DNA of 64,000 bases, taken from assembly GCA_034667405.1 (NCBI GenBank), contig JAXDJX010000017.1, positions 12,690 to 76,689 of the forward strand. Direction: 5' to 3'. This DNA comes from JANXVR01 sp034667405. GTDB lineage: Bacteria; Actinomycetota; UBA4738; HRBIN12. How positions within the stretch are numbered: the stretch's first letter is position 1; each line of letters starts with the position of its first letter. Under the pieces are notes generated by a model. The model made no database searches. It was not told where the DNA came from and saw only the letters and a program-made list of their open reading frames with translations. Of this stretch, positions 16,905 to 25,655 are shown piece by piece. Position numbers and translations under genes: made by a program.

Positions 16905-19900
16905 TCAGGCAGTGCCGAGCCGGTCGAGTCGTGCTCGCGTGCGCGCCACCAAGGGGAGGAGACCCTTCGCCTCGAAGCGGTCGAGCGCGGTGGTGAGCGC
17001 ATCCGTGGCCCCTTGGGTGTCTCCCGCTGCCTCGAGCGTGTCCGCGACAAGGAGAAGGAAGATCCCCTCTTGCCAGGGCGCCCGGCGCTCCCGCATGTAC
17101 TCGACGGCCGAACCGGCCGCCTCGGTCGCGGCGGCGATATCACCGACATTGAGTGCCATCACCGCCGATGCAGCGGCGGCGGCGGCGAAGGTGTCCACGT
17201 CGTCGGGCGACACAGCCTCTCTGGAGACCTCGAGATAGTGCTCGGCTTCCGCAGCCTCGTTCCGCATCGCTAGGTGCCAGGCAAGCAGGGCGGCGATCGT
17301 CGAGAGTCGGTTCTTCTCTCCCAGCCGGGCGAGTCCCTCCGTTCCGGCGCGCAAGATGTTTTCGGCACGCCTGAAGTCACCGGCGAAGTCTTCGAGCAGG
17401 AAGCCCCCGAACGTCGGTACCGCGCTGGCGCCTCCGAGCTCTTCGAGCATCGTCTTCGCGCGTGATAGCAGGGCCCGCCCCTCATCGAACCGTCCTACCA
17501 TCCCGAGTAGCGCTCCCAGGATGTTGAGCGTTGTGCCCTGTTGGCTGCGGTCGAGGGCGTCGCGGTACAGCAGGTCCTCGCATTCCTGGATGCCTTCGCT
17601 CGCCGGGATGGAACCCCAGAACCCCACGATGATCCTCCATACGAGCGCCTCGATCTCGCGTGCCTCATCTCCGGCCCGGCGGGCGAGCGCCGCTGCCTCC
17701 GCAGCCACGCCGGGAGCGATGTCCCGCGGCAACCAGTTGAGCCGGGCGAGGATCGCGGCGGAGGCGCCGGCGAAGTCGCCGGATGCGATGAGCGCCGCCT
17801 GAAGTTCTTCGGACTCTGCGATGAACGCGGTATCGGTGAGATCGGTGTCCAGCCGGTCTCGTACGTTGAGTGCGCCGATGCGGGCGTGGAGCTCCATCCG
17901 TTCCGCCCCGAGTGCGCGCGCCTGTTTGGCGAGCCCTGAGAACACTTCGTCGGCCTCGGCGAACGCCCCCGTCACCGTCAGGCCGGTACCGAGCCGGAGC
18001 TGCGTCTCGAGTTCCTCCTCATTCGCGGCGGGTCCCGTCAGTTCGACCGCACGGCGGAGGAGCTGCACTCCTCCGAGGGGGTCTCCGTGGGCGAGCGCCG
18101 CGCGACCGGCCCTGGAGTAGGCGACGGCGGCTTCCGCGGCGAGCGCGTCGACCTCGGGGCCCGACGATCCGAGCTCCACCCGATACGAGTGCGCACGCTC
18201 GAAGTGGTACGCGATGATCGCGTCCAAACCCGCGGGTTCGTCGGAGCGGGCGCCGAGCCAACGCGCCAGGCGTTCGTGTAGATCCGCACGTGTCTGCTTG
18301 GGAAGGGAATCGTAGGAGGTGTCGCGGATGAGCTGATGGCGGAACCGGAAGGCTTCATCCCCCGTGAATTCCGCTCGCTCGGGCCGGATCATCTCCTTGC
18401 GAACCAGCGACCGGATCGGCTCCCGGATCGTTCCTTCGCTCATCTCGGGCGCGAGCGCCGTCACGCTGCCAACGTGGAAGAGTTTGCCCTCGATCGAACC
18501 GCGATCCATCACGGTTCGTTCATCGCGGCCGAGGCGATCCAGGCGCGCGGCGATCAGCGTCTGGATGGTCGCCGGGACAGCGACGTTCGAGAGATCCTGG
18601 GTGACGACCCAGTCCTCCCCTTCCTTCCGGATGAGCCCATCGTCGAGGAGCATCGCGAGCATCTCCTCCACGAAGAGTGGATTCCCCTCTGCGGCGGACG
18701 CGATGCGCTCGCGGGCGCCATCCGGCAGGGCGCCTCCGAGTAGGCCGTCGACCAAGAGCTCGGAGTCGGCGGCAGAGAGCGGCTCGAGGAGGATCGAGAT
18801 GGAGTTCGCTTTCCCCCCGCCCCAGTTCGGGCGTTCGTCGAGCAGCTCGGGCCGGGCCGAACAGAGGAAGAGGATCGGGGCTTCCCTCGTGCTGTCGACG
18901 AGATACTCGACGAGATCGAGCAACGTCGGTTCTGCCCAGTGGATGTCGTCGAGGACCAGCACGAGGGGAGATTCCATGGCCCTGTATTGGAGGAATGTGC
19001 GAAGTGCCCAGAAGCCGTCCTGCTGCGTGCTCGGCTCCGGCGAGAGGCCCACCAGCCCCGCGAGCGCACCGGCGATCGCCTCGGCCTCTTCGGCCCCCAC
19101 TAGCGAGGCGCGCAACGCACCGACCGCATCCTCGGGCGGCGCAGGTTGATCGGCGCTAACCATCGAGCGCACGAGTTCCTCTATGGCCCAGAACGTGATC
19201 CCGTCGCCGTAGGACAGGCAGTGACCACGGTGCACCTGCGCCCCTTCAACGCCCGAAACGAATTCCTCGATGAGCCGGCTTTTGCCGACCCCAGGTGAGC
19301 CCAGCACCGTGAACAGTTGGCACGCCTTGTCGACCGCGGCCGCCTCGTAGGCGTCTCGGAGTGTCCGCAACTGACGGGCGCGTCCGACCATCGGCGCATC
19401 CAGATGCCGTTCCCGCCCGGCGGCAGCACGGCGGATGGAGATGAGCCGGAACGCGGGGACGGGTTCGGACTTGCCTTTAAGCGCCAAGGGCTCGACCGCT
19501 TCAACCTCAACGGCATCGCGCGTCAGGGTGTGGGTGCTCACGCCGAGGAGGATCTCTCCCGGGGCAGCAGCCTGCTCCAGCCTCGCTGCGACGTTGACCG
19601 TGTCGCCCGTGACGAACCGCTCGCGCGCGGCCACATCCCCCGCAACGACCTCGCCGGTGTTGACGCCGGTACGCGTGAGGATCGAGACGTCGTGCTCTGC
19701 CTGAAGTCGCTCGTTGAGCGCCTTGAGCGTTTCACGCATCTCGATCGCCGCTCTCACCGCGCGGAGCGAGTCGTCTTCGCGCAGGACTGGAACACCGAAG
19801 ACCGCCATAACCGCATCGCCGATGAACTTTTCGACGATTCCACCGTGGTGTTCGATGACGGCCTGCATGGCATCGAAGTAGCGACCCATGATCCCGCGAA

Positions 19901-20075
19901 GGGTCTCGGGATCGAGCTGCTCGCCCATGGCCGTCGATCCGGTGACATCGGTGAAAACCACCGTGACGATCTTCCGTTGCTCGTCCACCGGGGCGGTTTC
20001 CGCTGGGGTCCCGCAGAACTGACAGAACCTCGCGTCGTCGGCGATGGGGCGTCCGCAATTCGAGCAGGATCGCAT
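16905..20075 (-). CDS. Class III adenylate/guanylate cyclase fused to AAA ATPase and TPR repeats
   Basis: 1056 aa. Order: zinc ribbon (Cys4, Cys7, Cys18, Cys21), class III cyclase domain (about 35-205) with both metal-binding Asp residues in VFTDVTGS (Asp43) and FIGDAVMAVFG (Asp87), an AAA_16/NTPase domain with Walker A GSPGVGKS (259-266) and hhhhDD LVLVLDDIHWAEP, then a long helical TPR-like region to the end. This plan is typical of large soluble signalling ATPases in Actinomycetota; they may make cAMP in response to a TPR-bound partner. Usual length. The secreted-protein gene upstream ends 73 bases before its ATG and could share a transcript. Confidence 0.9.
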   Translation of the reverse strand: MRSCSNCGRPIADDARFCQFCGTPAETAPVDEQRKIVTVVFTDVTGSTAMGEQLDPETLRGIMGRYFDAMQAVIEHHGGIVEKFIGDAVMAVFGVPVLREDDSLRAVRAAIEMRETLKALNERLQAEHDVSILTRTGVNTGEVVAGDVAARERFVTGDTVNVAARLEQAAAPGEILLGVSTHTLTRDAVEVEAVEPLALKGKSEPVPAFRLISIRRAAAGRERHLDAPMVGRARQLRTLRDAYEAAAVDKACQLFTVLGSPGVGKSRLIEEFVSGVEGAQVHRGHCLSYGDGITFWAIEELVRSMVSADQPAPPEDAVGALRASLVGAEEAEAIAGALAGLVGLSPEPSTQQDGFWALRTFLQYRAMESPLVLVLDDIHWAEPTLLDLVEYLVDSTREAPILFLCSARPELLDERPNWGGGKANSISILLEPLSAADSELLVDGLLGGALPDGARERIASAAEGNPLFVEEMLAMLLDDGLIRKEGEDWVVTQDLSNVAVPATIQTLIAARLDRLGRDERTVMDRGSIEGKLFHVGSVTALAPEMSEGTIREPIRSLVRKEMIRPERAEFTGDEAFRFRHQLIRDTSYDSLPKQTRADLHERLARWLGARSDEPAGLDAIIAYHFERAHSYRVELGSSGPEVDALAAEAAVAYSRAGRAALAHGDPLGGVQLLRRAVELTGPAANEEELETQLRLGTGLTVTGAFAEADEVFSGLAKQARALGAERMELHARIGALNVRDRLDTDLTDTAFIAESEELQAALIASGDFAGASAAILARLNWLPRDIAPGVAAEAAALARRAGDEAREIEALVWRIIVGFWGSIPASEGIQECEDLLYRDALDRSQQGTTLNILGALLGMVGRFDEGRALLSRAKTMLEELGGASAVPTFGGFLLEDFAGDFRRAENILRAGTEGLARLGEKNRLSTIAALLAWHLAMRNEAAEAEHYLEVSREAVSPDDVDTFAAAAAASAVMALNVGDIAAATEAAGSAVEYMRERRAPWQEGIFLLLVADTLEAAGDTQGATDALTTALDRFEAKGLLPLVARTRARLDRLGTA

Positions 20076-20148
20076 CGCGACAGTCTAGGAGGCGGGCCTG
20101 ATACGCGGGCGCTCTGCGGACCGGGGAAGTGGCAGAGTCCGACGGCCG

Positions 20149-20859
20149 TTATGCCGCTGGACAGCTCGGCCCGTGATCGGTGAGGATGACGGTGAACTGA
20201 CCCTTGTCCATGAAGGGCTCCAGTGCGGGGAACGACAGGGACGACGCATCGACTCCGTTGACGGACCCCGTGATCGCGCCTCCTTCCCTCCAGATCTGGT
20301 GAGCGAGCCAATTCGCGGTTGAGCATCGATCCGCGGTATGCGTTCCCCACGGGATCCCCGCCTCGTCAATCGGCCCGTCGAACCCAGCAACGTGGAGCGG
20401 CGCCTGACTCATATCCCAATGCAGGTCCAGTGACAGGATGGAGCCGTCATCCATCGGGACGTTGGCCGCGACCGATGCGCGCAACAGGCGTGCCGTATCG
20501 AGGCTGCCTGGGACGCCTTGGAGGAGCCCCTGGCGGAACGACAACTCCTCCACGACATCGGGCGCGTGGAACACGTAGCGGTCTTCGCTCACGTACAAGC
20601 TCCACGGAACCCGCCGGGCGGGCATCGAGTTGACCCCCGCGTGCGGGATGAGGCGAGACTCCTGGTAATACAAGACGAAGTAGTCGGAGCACACGACCTC
20701 GATCGGTGTGGGGCCGTACCACGGACACGTCGACGACAGGATTTCAGCCGCACCAGTCACATGCGCGTGGTAGCTCAGCGTGTTCGCCGCGAGAGCGCTC
20801 GGAGTCGAGGTCGAGACCAGAACCAGCGTTATCACTGCGAAGATCGATCGCCGAGCCAT
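20149..20859 (-). CDS. Secreted protein, function unknown
   Basis: 236 aa from ATG 20859 (GTG 20865 is also possible; GAAGGGG lies seven bases before the ATG). Residues 1-25 form a signal peptide ending in SALAA. The mature protein has several Cys (in STCPWYGP, VVCSDYF, DRCSTANW and GPSCPAA) that could form disulfides, and a beta-rich pattern. No family recognised. Divergent from the hydrolase-cyclase fusion. Confidence 0.65.
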   Translation of the reverse strand: MARRSIFAVITLVLVSTSTPSALAANTLSYHAHVTGAAEILSSTCPWYGPTPIEVVCSDYFVLYYQESRLIPHAGVNSMPARRVPWSLYVSEDRYVFHAPDVVEELSFRQGLLQGVPGSLDTARLLRASVAANVPMDDGSILSLDLHWDMSQAPLHVAGFDGPIDEAGIPWGTHTADRCSTANWLAHQIWREGGAITGSVNGVDASSLSFPALEPFMDKGQFTVILTDHGPSCPAA

Positions 20860-20957
20860 CTCCACCCCTTCCCGAAGGTTGCGCGATTTTCCACCCTCAC
20901 ATGCTCACGGCGCAAGGCAGCTTGCCTCCCGAGAGGGCCGGGGGCGATGATGCGCCC

Positions 20958-22310
20958 GTGGAGTTGCCGAGAACCCGGTACGCCCAGAGCGCCGATGGCA
21001 CCTACATCGCCTACCAGGTCTTCGGCGACGGCCCAGATCTGCTACTTGCGTGGCCCTGGATCTCCCACCTGGAACTCGCCTGGGAGGATCCGGATCAGGC
21101 TCACTGGCTCCGCGGCCTCGCTCGGTTCGCCCGAGTCATCAGCTTGGACCAGCGGGGCATCGGCCTGTCCGACCGGATGACCCAGGAGATCGACCTTGAG
21201 ACACGCGTCGATGACGTGCGGGCCGTCCTGGATGCGGCCGGAAGTCAGCGGCCGACACTGTATGGGCAGGGGCTCGACGGCGGAGCGATCTGCGCGATGT
21301 TCGCGGCCACGTTCCCCGAGCGAACGGCCGGCTTGCTCCTGTGGTATGGCCAGGCGAGCGGGACCCGCGATGCCGACTATCCCTGGGCCGCATCGGCTGA
21401 GGAGAACGAGGAGTTCAGCAAGCTCATCGCCGCAACGTGGGGTGATGAGGACCTCACCGGACCCCTTCTATCGGCTGCCGGCGCCCCGTCGCATGCGAAC
21501 GATCCTGCAGCGAGGAGACGTTGGGCTCGGTTCATGCGGCACGCCGCGAGCAGGGGCGACGCCCTGGTTCACGAGCGGATGTTCGACCAGACCGATTATC
21601 GAGGCATCCTGCCTTCTCTCCACGTGCCAACGACGATCCTGCAGCCCGAAGACGAAGGCTTGCCCGCAGCTGAATGGATGGCGTCCCAGATCCCCGGCGC
21701 CAAGCTGGTGCGGCTACCCGCCGCCCCGGACTTCCCGCCCGGCTTCAGCAACCCGGCTGAGAATCTGGAAGCCACCCGTTCGTTCCTGTCCGATCTCAGT
21801 GAGCAGGAGGCCGAACTCGACCGAGTGCTCGCGACAGTGCTCTTCACCGACATCGTGGATTCGACTGCAACGGCGGCGAGCATCGGTGACCGAGCCTGGA
21901 GTGAAATGATCGAACGCCACCACGCGCTTGTTCGGGGTTCCCTCGGCCGCTTCAGGGGCGTGGAGGTCGATACAGCCGGCGATGGGTTCTTCGCCACGTT
22001 CGACGGTCCGGGACGGGCCGTGCGTTGCGCCCAACACATCATCGACGCCGTCCGCCCACTGGGCATCGAGATCCGCGCCGGTGTGCACACAGGTGAGTGC
22101 CGGATCATCGATGGCAAGATCGGCGGTCTCGGCGTGGTGATCGGCGCCCGGATCGGTTCCAAGGCCGAACCGAACCAAGTCCTCGTTTCCCAAACGGTCA
22201 AAGACCTAACCGCCGGTTCCGGCCTCTCTTTCGCAGACACCGGCCAGCATGAACTCAGGGGCGTCCCCGAGCGCTGGCATCTTTACCGAGCGGTGAGTAG
22301 TCCCACGTAG
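20958..22310 (+). CDS. Degenerate alpha/beta hydrolase fused to class III nucleotide cyclase
   Basis: About 450 aa from GTG 20958, which gives MELPRTRYAQSADGTYIAYQ, the standard family start; ATG 20901 would add 19 low-complexity residues. The N-terminal hydrolase fold keeps DQRGIGLSDR, but the nucleophile elbow reads GQGLDGG, so the catalytic Ser appears lost. The C-terminal cyclase domain has LFTDIVDSTATAA and DTAGDGFFATFDGP with both metal Asp residues, then GIEIRAGVHTGEC. The hydrolase half probably serves as a ligand sensor for the cyclase. Such fusions are frequent in mycobacteria and relatives. Confidence 0.85.
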   Translation: MELPRTRYAQSADGTYIAYQVFGDGPDLLLAWPWISHLELAWEDPDQAHWLRGLARFARVISLDQRGIGLSDRMTQEIDLETRVDDVRAVLDAAGSQRPTLYGQGLDGGAICAMFAATFPERTAGLLLWYGQASGTRDADYPWAASAEENEEFSKLIAATWGDEDLTGPLLSAAGAPSHANDPAARRRWARFMRHAASRGDALVHERMFDQTDYRGILPSLHVPTTILQPEDEGLPAAEWMASQIPGAKLVRLPAAPDFPPGFSNPAENLEATRSFLSDLSEQEAELDRVLATVLFTDIVDSTATAASIGDRAWSEMIERHHALVRGSLGRFRGVEVDTAGDGFFATFDGPGRAVRCAQHIIDAVRPLGIEIRAGVHTGECRIIDGKIGGLGVVIGARIGSKAEPNQVLVSQTVKDLTAGSGLSFADTGQHELRGVPERWHLYRAVSSPT

Positions 22311-22473
22311 GCACACCCTGAAGGCTCGGCAGTCGGAGTGGCGTTCGAGCCGTTCGATCTGCCTGCCTCAGCAATCGTGACAGCGCGGCGACACGTAGTT
22401 CGGAACACGGTCAACCCTGCTCGCACAACAGGCGTGGACCAACCGGGTCCTGCCTGGCAGCTGAAGTCGCGGA

Positions 22474-23280
22474 TCAGTTCTGAGAGCCGCCGCCACTCGT
22501 GTCGCTTCCGCCCTCAGACGACCCACCGGATCCACCTTGAGAATCGCCGGATCCGCCGCCATCACTCGTTGATCCGCCGCCTTCCCCGGACGATCCGCCC
22601 GACCCACCCTGCGAGTCACCGGTCCCACCGCCGTCACCGGATGATCCTCCGGATCCGCCCTGGGAGTCGCCGGATCCACTGCCGTCACCCGATGCTCCGC
22701 CACCGCCTCCGGACGACCCTCCCGAGCCTTGGGCGTCCCCGCCGCCGCCGCCACCGGAGTTGTGGCCACCGCTCGGCGTCCTATTGCCATCATCGTGCGA
22801 GCCGGTAGGCCCGGGGGACGGATTCTCGGTGGGCGGGGACGGCTTCTCCGGCGGAGGGGTCAACCGCACGGGCGGCTGGGGAGCGGAGTGGTCTGTGCCG
22901 CCGAAGACGTGTGCGACACGGTGGACGGCCTCACCGACCTGGGCTCGCACCCCGGGCGAGGCCGCGAAGGCCGCGGCGCCGCTCAGCACTACGACGGCCG
23001 CCGCCGCGATCAGTGGCCTCCGGAGCAGCTGTCCAACACGTCCCGCGACATCGGAGGGCATCCGAAGCGGCGTCACGCTCGCCGGCATCCGGTCTGGGAG
23101 CTGTGCCTGCAGGGCGGCACGCCGCGTATCGAGGAGGCCTGCGGGCAGGGAGATATCGCTCGAGAGTCGGTCGTAGAGCGACAGCAGTGCGTGGATGTCG
23201 ACGTCCGGATGTCGCGCGGACAGCTCGGCGGCTGCAAGCTCGCCGGCGTCCCAACGCGCGAGGTCTGCTTCGAGGGTCAT
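22474..23280 (-). CDS. Putative anti-sigma factor with one membrane helix and Gly/Ser-rich tail
   Basis: 268 aa from ATG 23280, which overlaps the sigma-factor stop as ATGA. Residues 1-75 are cytoplasmic and helical (MTLEADLARWDAGELAAAEL) without a zinc-finger HxxxCxxC. One membrane helix IAAAAVVVLSGAAAFAAS lies near residue 95. Beyond a Pro-rich linker, the last 110 residues are almost only Gly, Ser, Asp and Gln in repeats. Position and topology point to an anti-sigma factor for the upstream ECF sigma, with an extracytoplasmic disordered tail. That role is inferred. Confidence 0.7.
   Translation of the reverse strand: MTLEADLARWDAGELAAAELSARHPDVDIHALLSLYDRLSSDISLPAGLLDTRRAALQAQLPDRMPASVTPLRMPSDVAGRVGQLLRRPLIAAAAVVVLSGAAAFAASPGVRAQVGEAVHRVAHVFGGTDHSAPQPPVRLTPPPEKPSPPTENPSPGPTGSHDDGNRTPSGGHNSGGGGGGDAQGSGGSSGGGGGASGDGSGSGDSQGGSGGSSGDGGGTGDSQGGSGGSSGEGGGSTSDGGGSGDSQGGSGGSSEGGSDTSGGGSQN
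22500..22730 (-). repeat. In-frame tandem repeats encoding GDSQGGSGGSS units
   Basis: At least three units of the peptide GDSQGGSGGSS, separated by Gly/Asp/Ser spacers, encode the tail of the anti-sigma candidate. At DNA level the units are similar but not identical, so unit number could vary between strains by slippage or recombination. Confidence 0.7.
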
Positions 23281-23810
23281 GCGTCTTCCTCCATGAAGCC
23301 GTGCAGCGCGACGAGGGCACGCCACTGCTTCGCGTTGACGGCGCCGGGCGTGATCCCGAGCAGGGATGCGACCTCCGGGTTCCGCATGCCTATGAGGAAC
23401 TTCATCTCGATGACCTGCCGCTGTTCAGTGGGAAGTTTCCCCATCGCCTCGGCGATCGCCAGGCGGTCGTCCTTCGGTTCTTCGACCCCCCGCTCGGGCA
23501 GGTCGGCCTCCGGGCGGGTCCGGTTGCTCCGGGCCATCTCGTCCCACACCACGTGCCGGGCGATGCCGTAGAGCCAGGAGACGAAGGGGGCGCCCGTCGC
23601 GCGGTAGCGTGGGAGGGCGACCCAGGCGCGCACGAATACCTCGGCGACCACATCGTCGGGATCCCCGCGCAGCGAGAACCGCGCCATGCGGGCGACCCGC
23701 GCCCGGTGCAGCAGGTAGAGCTGTCCGAACGCATCCTTGTCTCCGTCTTTCGCTCGCGCCACGAGGTCATCGACCGCCTCGTGAGGGATCAGCTCAGCGT
23801 GGGTCTCCAT
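23277..23810 (-). CDS. ECF-type RNA polymerase sigma factor
   Basis: 177 aa from ATG 23810 (the frame is open to ATG 23885, but the extension lacks homology). Region 2 has DAFGQLYLLHRARVARMA and DPDDVVAEVFVRAWVALPRY; region 4 has LPTEQRQVIEMKFLIGMRNPEVASLLGITPGAVNAKQWRA, with a normal helix-turn-helix. No clear ribosome site at either start. Coupled by four bases to the downstream membrane protein, the usual sigma/anti-sigma arrangement. The divergent RTX-repeat gene is a possible target. Confidence 0.85.
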   Translation of the reverse strand: METHAELIPHEAVDDLVARAKDGDKDAFGQLYLLHRARVARMARFSLRGDPDDVVAEVFVRAWVALPRYRATGAPFVSWLYGIARHVVWDEMARSNRTRPEADLPERGVEEPKDDRLAIAEAMGKLPTEQRQVIEMKFLIGMRNPEVASLLGITPGAVNAKQWRALVALHGFMEEDA

Positions 23811-24151
23811 AGGTACATCGCTCGAACGGCTGCCGATGCTCGTTCGACGTCGGATCCCGCTCGCGATGACCGGATCGTTGTGCATGCCCAGTCGGTATCG
23901 GCATCCGGCGCTGTTCGGATGAGTGCGGGAAGGGGGATCAGACCCTTGAGGACCAATGGCGAGGTCCCATCCGGCGAAAGACCGAGTCGAGAATCACCCG
24001 CACGCCCGCGTACATCCGGGCCCCATGCGCCTATCCACCATCGAGGGATGAAGTTCCTCGACAAGGGCGAACCCGTCGTGAGGCGGGGGCGCAAAGCGAG
24101 AGGCCTCGGGAACGGCCCGAGGTGGCTCAGCTACCGAAAGGAGCGCAGGCT
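23811..24151. other. Intergenic region between ECF sigma and RTX-repeat genes
   Basis: No protein-like frame is visible apart from the possible 25-codon upstream extension of the sigma gene (to 23885). It should hold divergent promoters for the sigma operon and the secreted repeat protein. I could not pick out a convincing -35/-10 pair. AAAGGAG at its right end is the ribosome site of the repeat protein. Confidence 0.5.
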
Positions 24152-24760
24152 ATGTATTCGAGGTCACTCTTAGGCGGGCGCGCGATGCGGCTCTTCGCCG
24201 TGGTCGTGCTCGCAGGGTTCTACAGCTTCGTCCGGATGGGCGTGGGTATGGCGCAACCGGCGCATGCGCAGAGCTCGCATACGTCAACTCAGACGTGCAA
24301 CGGCCTCGCTGCCACGATCGTCGGCACCCGCGGCAACGATCACCTGGTCGGGACCCAGGGCAACGACGTGATCGTCGCTCGCGGCGGACGCGACGTCGTG
24401 AAAGGCGAAGGCGGTAGTGACGTGATCTGCGGCGGAGACGGTTCGGACAAGCTGCTCGGCGGAGCTGGAAACGACACGATCTCCGGTGGTGGCGGCTCGG
24501 ACACCATCGAAGGTGACGGCGGGAGCGACGACCTCCAGGGCGACCAGGGCGACGACGACCTGCAAGGGGATGACGGAGACGACAACCTAGACGGCGGCTC
24601 GGGAAGCGACTCCGAAGACGGCGGTTCGGGAGACGACACCGCTGAGTGCAACGTCACCGCCACGGAAGACGACGACTGTCAGGGTGACGAGAACGATCAG
24701 GGCGACAACTCCCAGGGTGACTCGCAGGGAAGCGACAGTCTCCTGGTGCGGGGCTTCTGA
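24152..24760 (+). CDS. Secreted RTX-like calcium-binding repeat protein
   Basis: 202 aa from ATG 24152, with AAAGGAG eight bases upstream. A signal peptide (residues 1-40, ending AHAQ) is followed by about ten nonapeptide-like repeats GGxGxDxhx (for example GGAGNDTISGGGGSDTIEG), which bind Ca2+ in a parallel beta-roll. The repeats become very acidic toward the C-terminus (GDDGDDNLDGGSGSD). A Cys pair at CNGL and VICGG may form a disulfide. It uses a Sec-type signal peptide rather than a type I secretion C-terminus. Role unknown, perhaps surface or matrix protein. Confidence 0.85.
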   Translation: MYSRSLLGGRAMRLFAVVVLAGFYSFVRMGVGMAQPAHAQSSHTSTQTCNGLAATIVGTRGNDHLVGTQGNDVIVARGGRDVVKGEGGSDVICGGDGSDKLLGGAGNDTISGGGGSDTIEGDGGSDDLQGDQGDDDLQGDDGDDNLDGGSGSDSEDGGSGDDTAECNVTATEDDDCQGDENDQGDNSQGDSQGSDSLLVRGF

Positions 24761-24801
24761 CCCATCAAGAGATAGGAACCCCGGGGCGCCCCTCCCCGCG
24801 A

Positions 24802-24829
24802 GGAAGGGACGGCGAGAGCCGTCCCTTCC
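24802..24829 (+). terminator. Intrinsic terminator of the RTX-repeat gene
   Basis: A perfect 12-bp stem GGAAGGGACGGC / GCCGTCCCTTCC closes on a GAGA tetraloop 41 bases after the stop and is followed by the T-rich GTCTGTTCTG. Confidence 0.8.
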
Positions 24830-25133
24830 GTCTGTTCTGCTCCCACACACTAACGGCGGGAGGCACTGCGGCTCTTTCCACCACCATCGCGAGCGTCGAG
24901 GCGCGCGAGATCCATCGCCATCGAGGGTACGGAAGGGGCCTAAGATGCGTCCTCCGTTTGAGCTACTGAGCGGTCTACGGATATAAGACGGCCTGAGCCT
25001 CCGGTGGCCAGCGGCGCATCGGAACGACGCCCCAGTTTGCGGCAAAGGTAAACCTCTCGAGGCCCTCGTGCGAGTGACCTATCGACAGAGGAAGATACGC
25101 CCCAGGGTCGTCACCATCGCGAGGAGCAGGCTC
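24830..25133. other. Intergenic region upstream of second ECF sigma gene
   Basis: Apart from an unsupported upstream extension of the sigma frame to 25068, nothing coding is evident. A segment near 24945-24990 faintly resembles part of an antisense tRNA D-arm but lacks a T-arm and acceptor stem, so it is not called. Confidence 0.4.
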
Positions 25134-25655
25134 GTGCTCGAGCCGTCACAGTCAGCGTCCGATGAGCCACCGCGGGCGTTCGAGGACTTCTACATGGAGG
25201 AGTACGCCGCCGTGGTGGGCCTTGCGTACGCGCTGTGCGGCAGCCGATCGGGCGCTGAGGACCTCGCGCAGGAGGCCTTCCTTGCGTCGCACCGAAACTG
25301 GCAGCGCATCGGCCTGTACGAGCAACCTGGCGCCTGGGTTCGACGGGTCGTCGCTAACCTCTCCGTCTCGGCCGTCAGACGGAGGGTGTCCGAGGCGAAG
25401 GCTCTCGCGCGCGTGGCCGCTTTCGGGGAGCGAACAGTGATTCCAGATCTCGCGGCGGGAGACCCGGAGTTCTGGGCGGCGGTCCGCTCACTTCCCCGCC
25501 GGCAGGCACAGGTGGTCGCCCTCTTCTATCTGGAGGATCGAGCAATCGCCGATGTGGCCGCGATCCTCGACATGGCGCCGGGCACCGTTAAGCGGCACCT
25601 CCATGATGGGCGTCGGACGCTCGCACGTCGTCTGCACGAGGAGGATGTTGAGTGA
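25134..25655 (+). CDS. ECF sigma factor (SigE-like subgroup)
   Basis: 173 aa from GTG 25134, chosen because GAGGAG lies seven bases upstream and the length suits the family; an earlier GTG at 25068 has no ribosome site. Region 2 is FEDFYMEEYAAVVGLAYALC plus GAEDLAQEAFLASHRNW; region 4 is LPRRQAQVVALFYLEDRAIADVAAILDMAPGTVKRHLHDGRRTL. Its stop overlaps the next GTG by four bases (GTGA), coupling it to a membrane propeller protein that is the likely anti-sigma or co-sensor. Confidence 0.9.
   Translation: MLEPSQSASDEPPRAFEDFYMEEYAAVVGLAYALCGSRSGAEDLAQEAFLASHRNWQRIGLYEQPGAWVRRVVANLSVSAVRRRVSEAKALARVAAFGERTVIPDLAAGDPEFWAAVRSLPRRQAQVVALFYLEDRAIADVAAILDMAPGTVKRHLHDGRRTLARRLHEEDVE

Noticed and set aside
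22500..22730. Possible CRISPR or minisatellite array
   Set aside because: The repeats are in frame with a Gly/Ser-rich protein tail, degenerate, without unique spacers or cas genes.
22911..24173. A 420-codon plus-strand frame opposite the sigma/anti-sigma pair
   Set aside because: Arg/Ala-rich shadow of the two minus-strand genes; no start signal or domain.
24940..24995. tRNA-like sequence on the minus strand
   Set aside because: A D-arm-like GCTCAGTAGCTCAAACGG is present but there is no matching acceptor stem, anticodon stem or GTTCGA T-loop.
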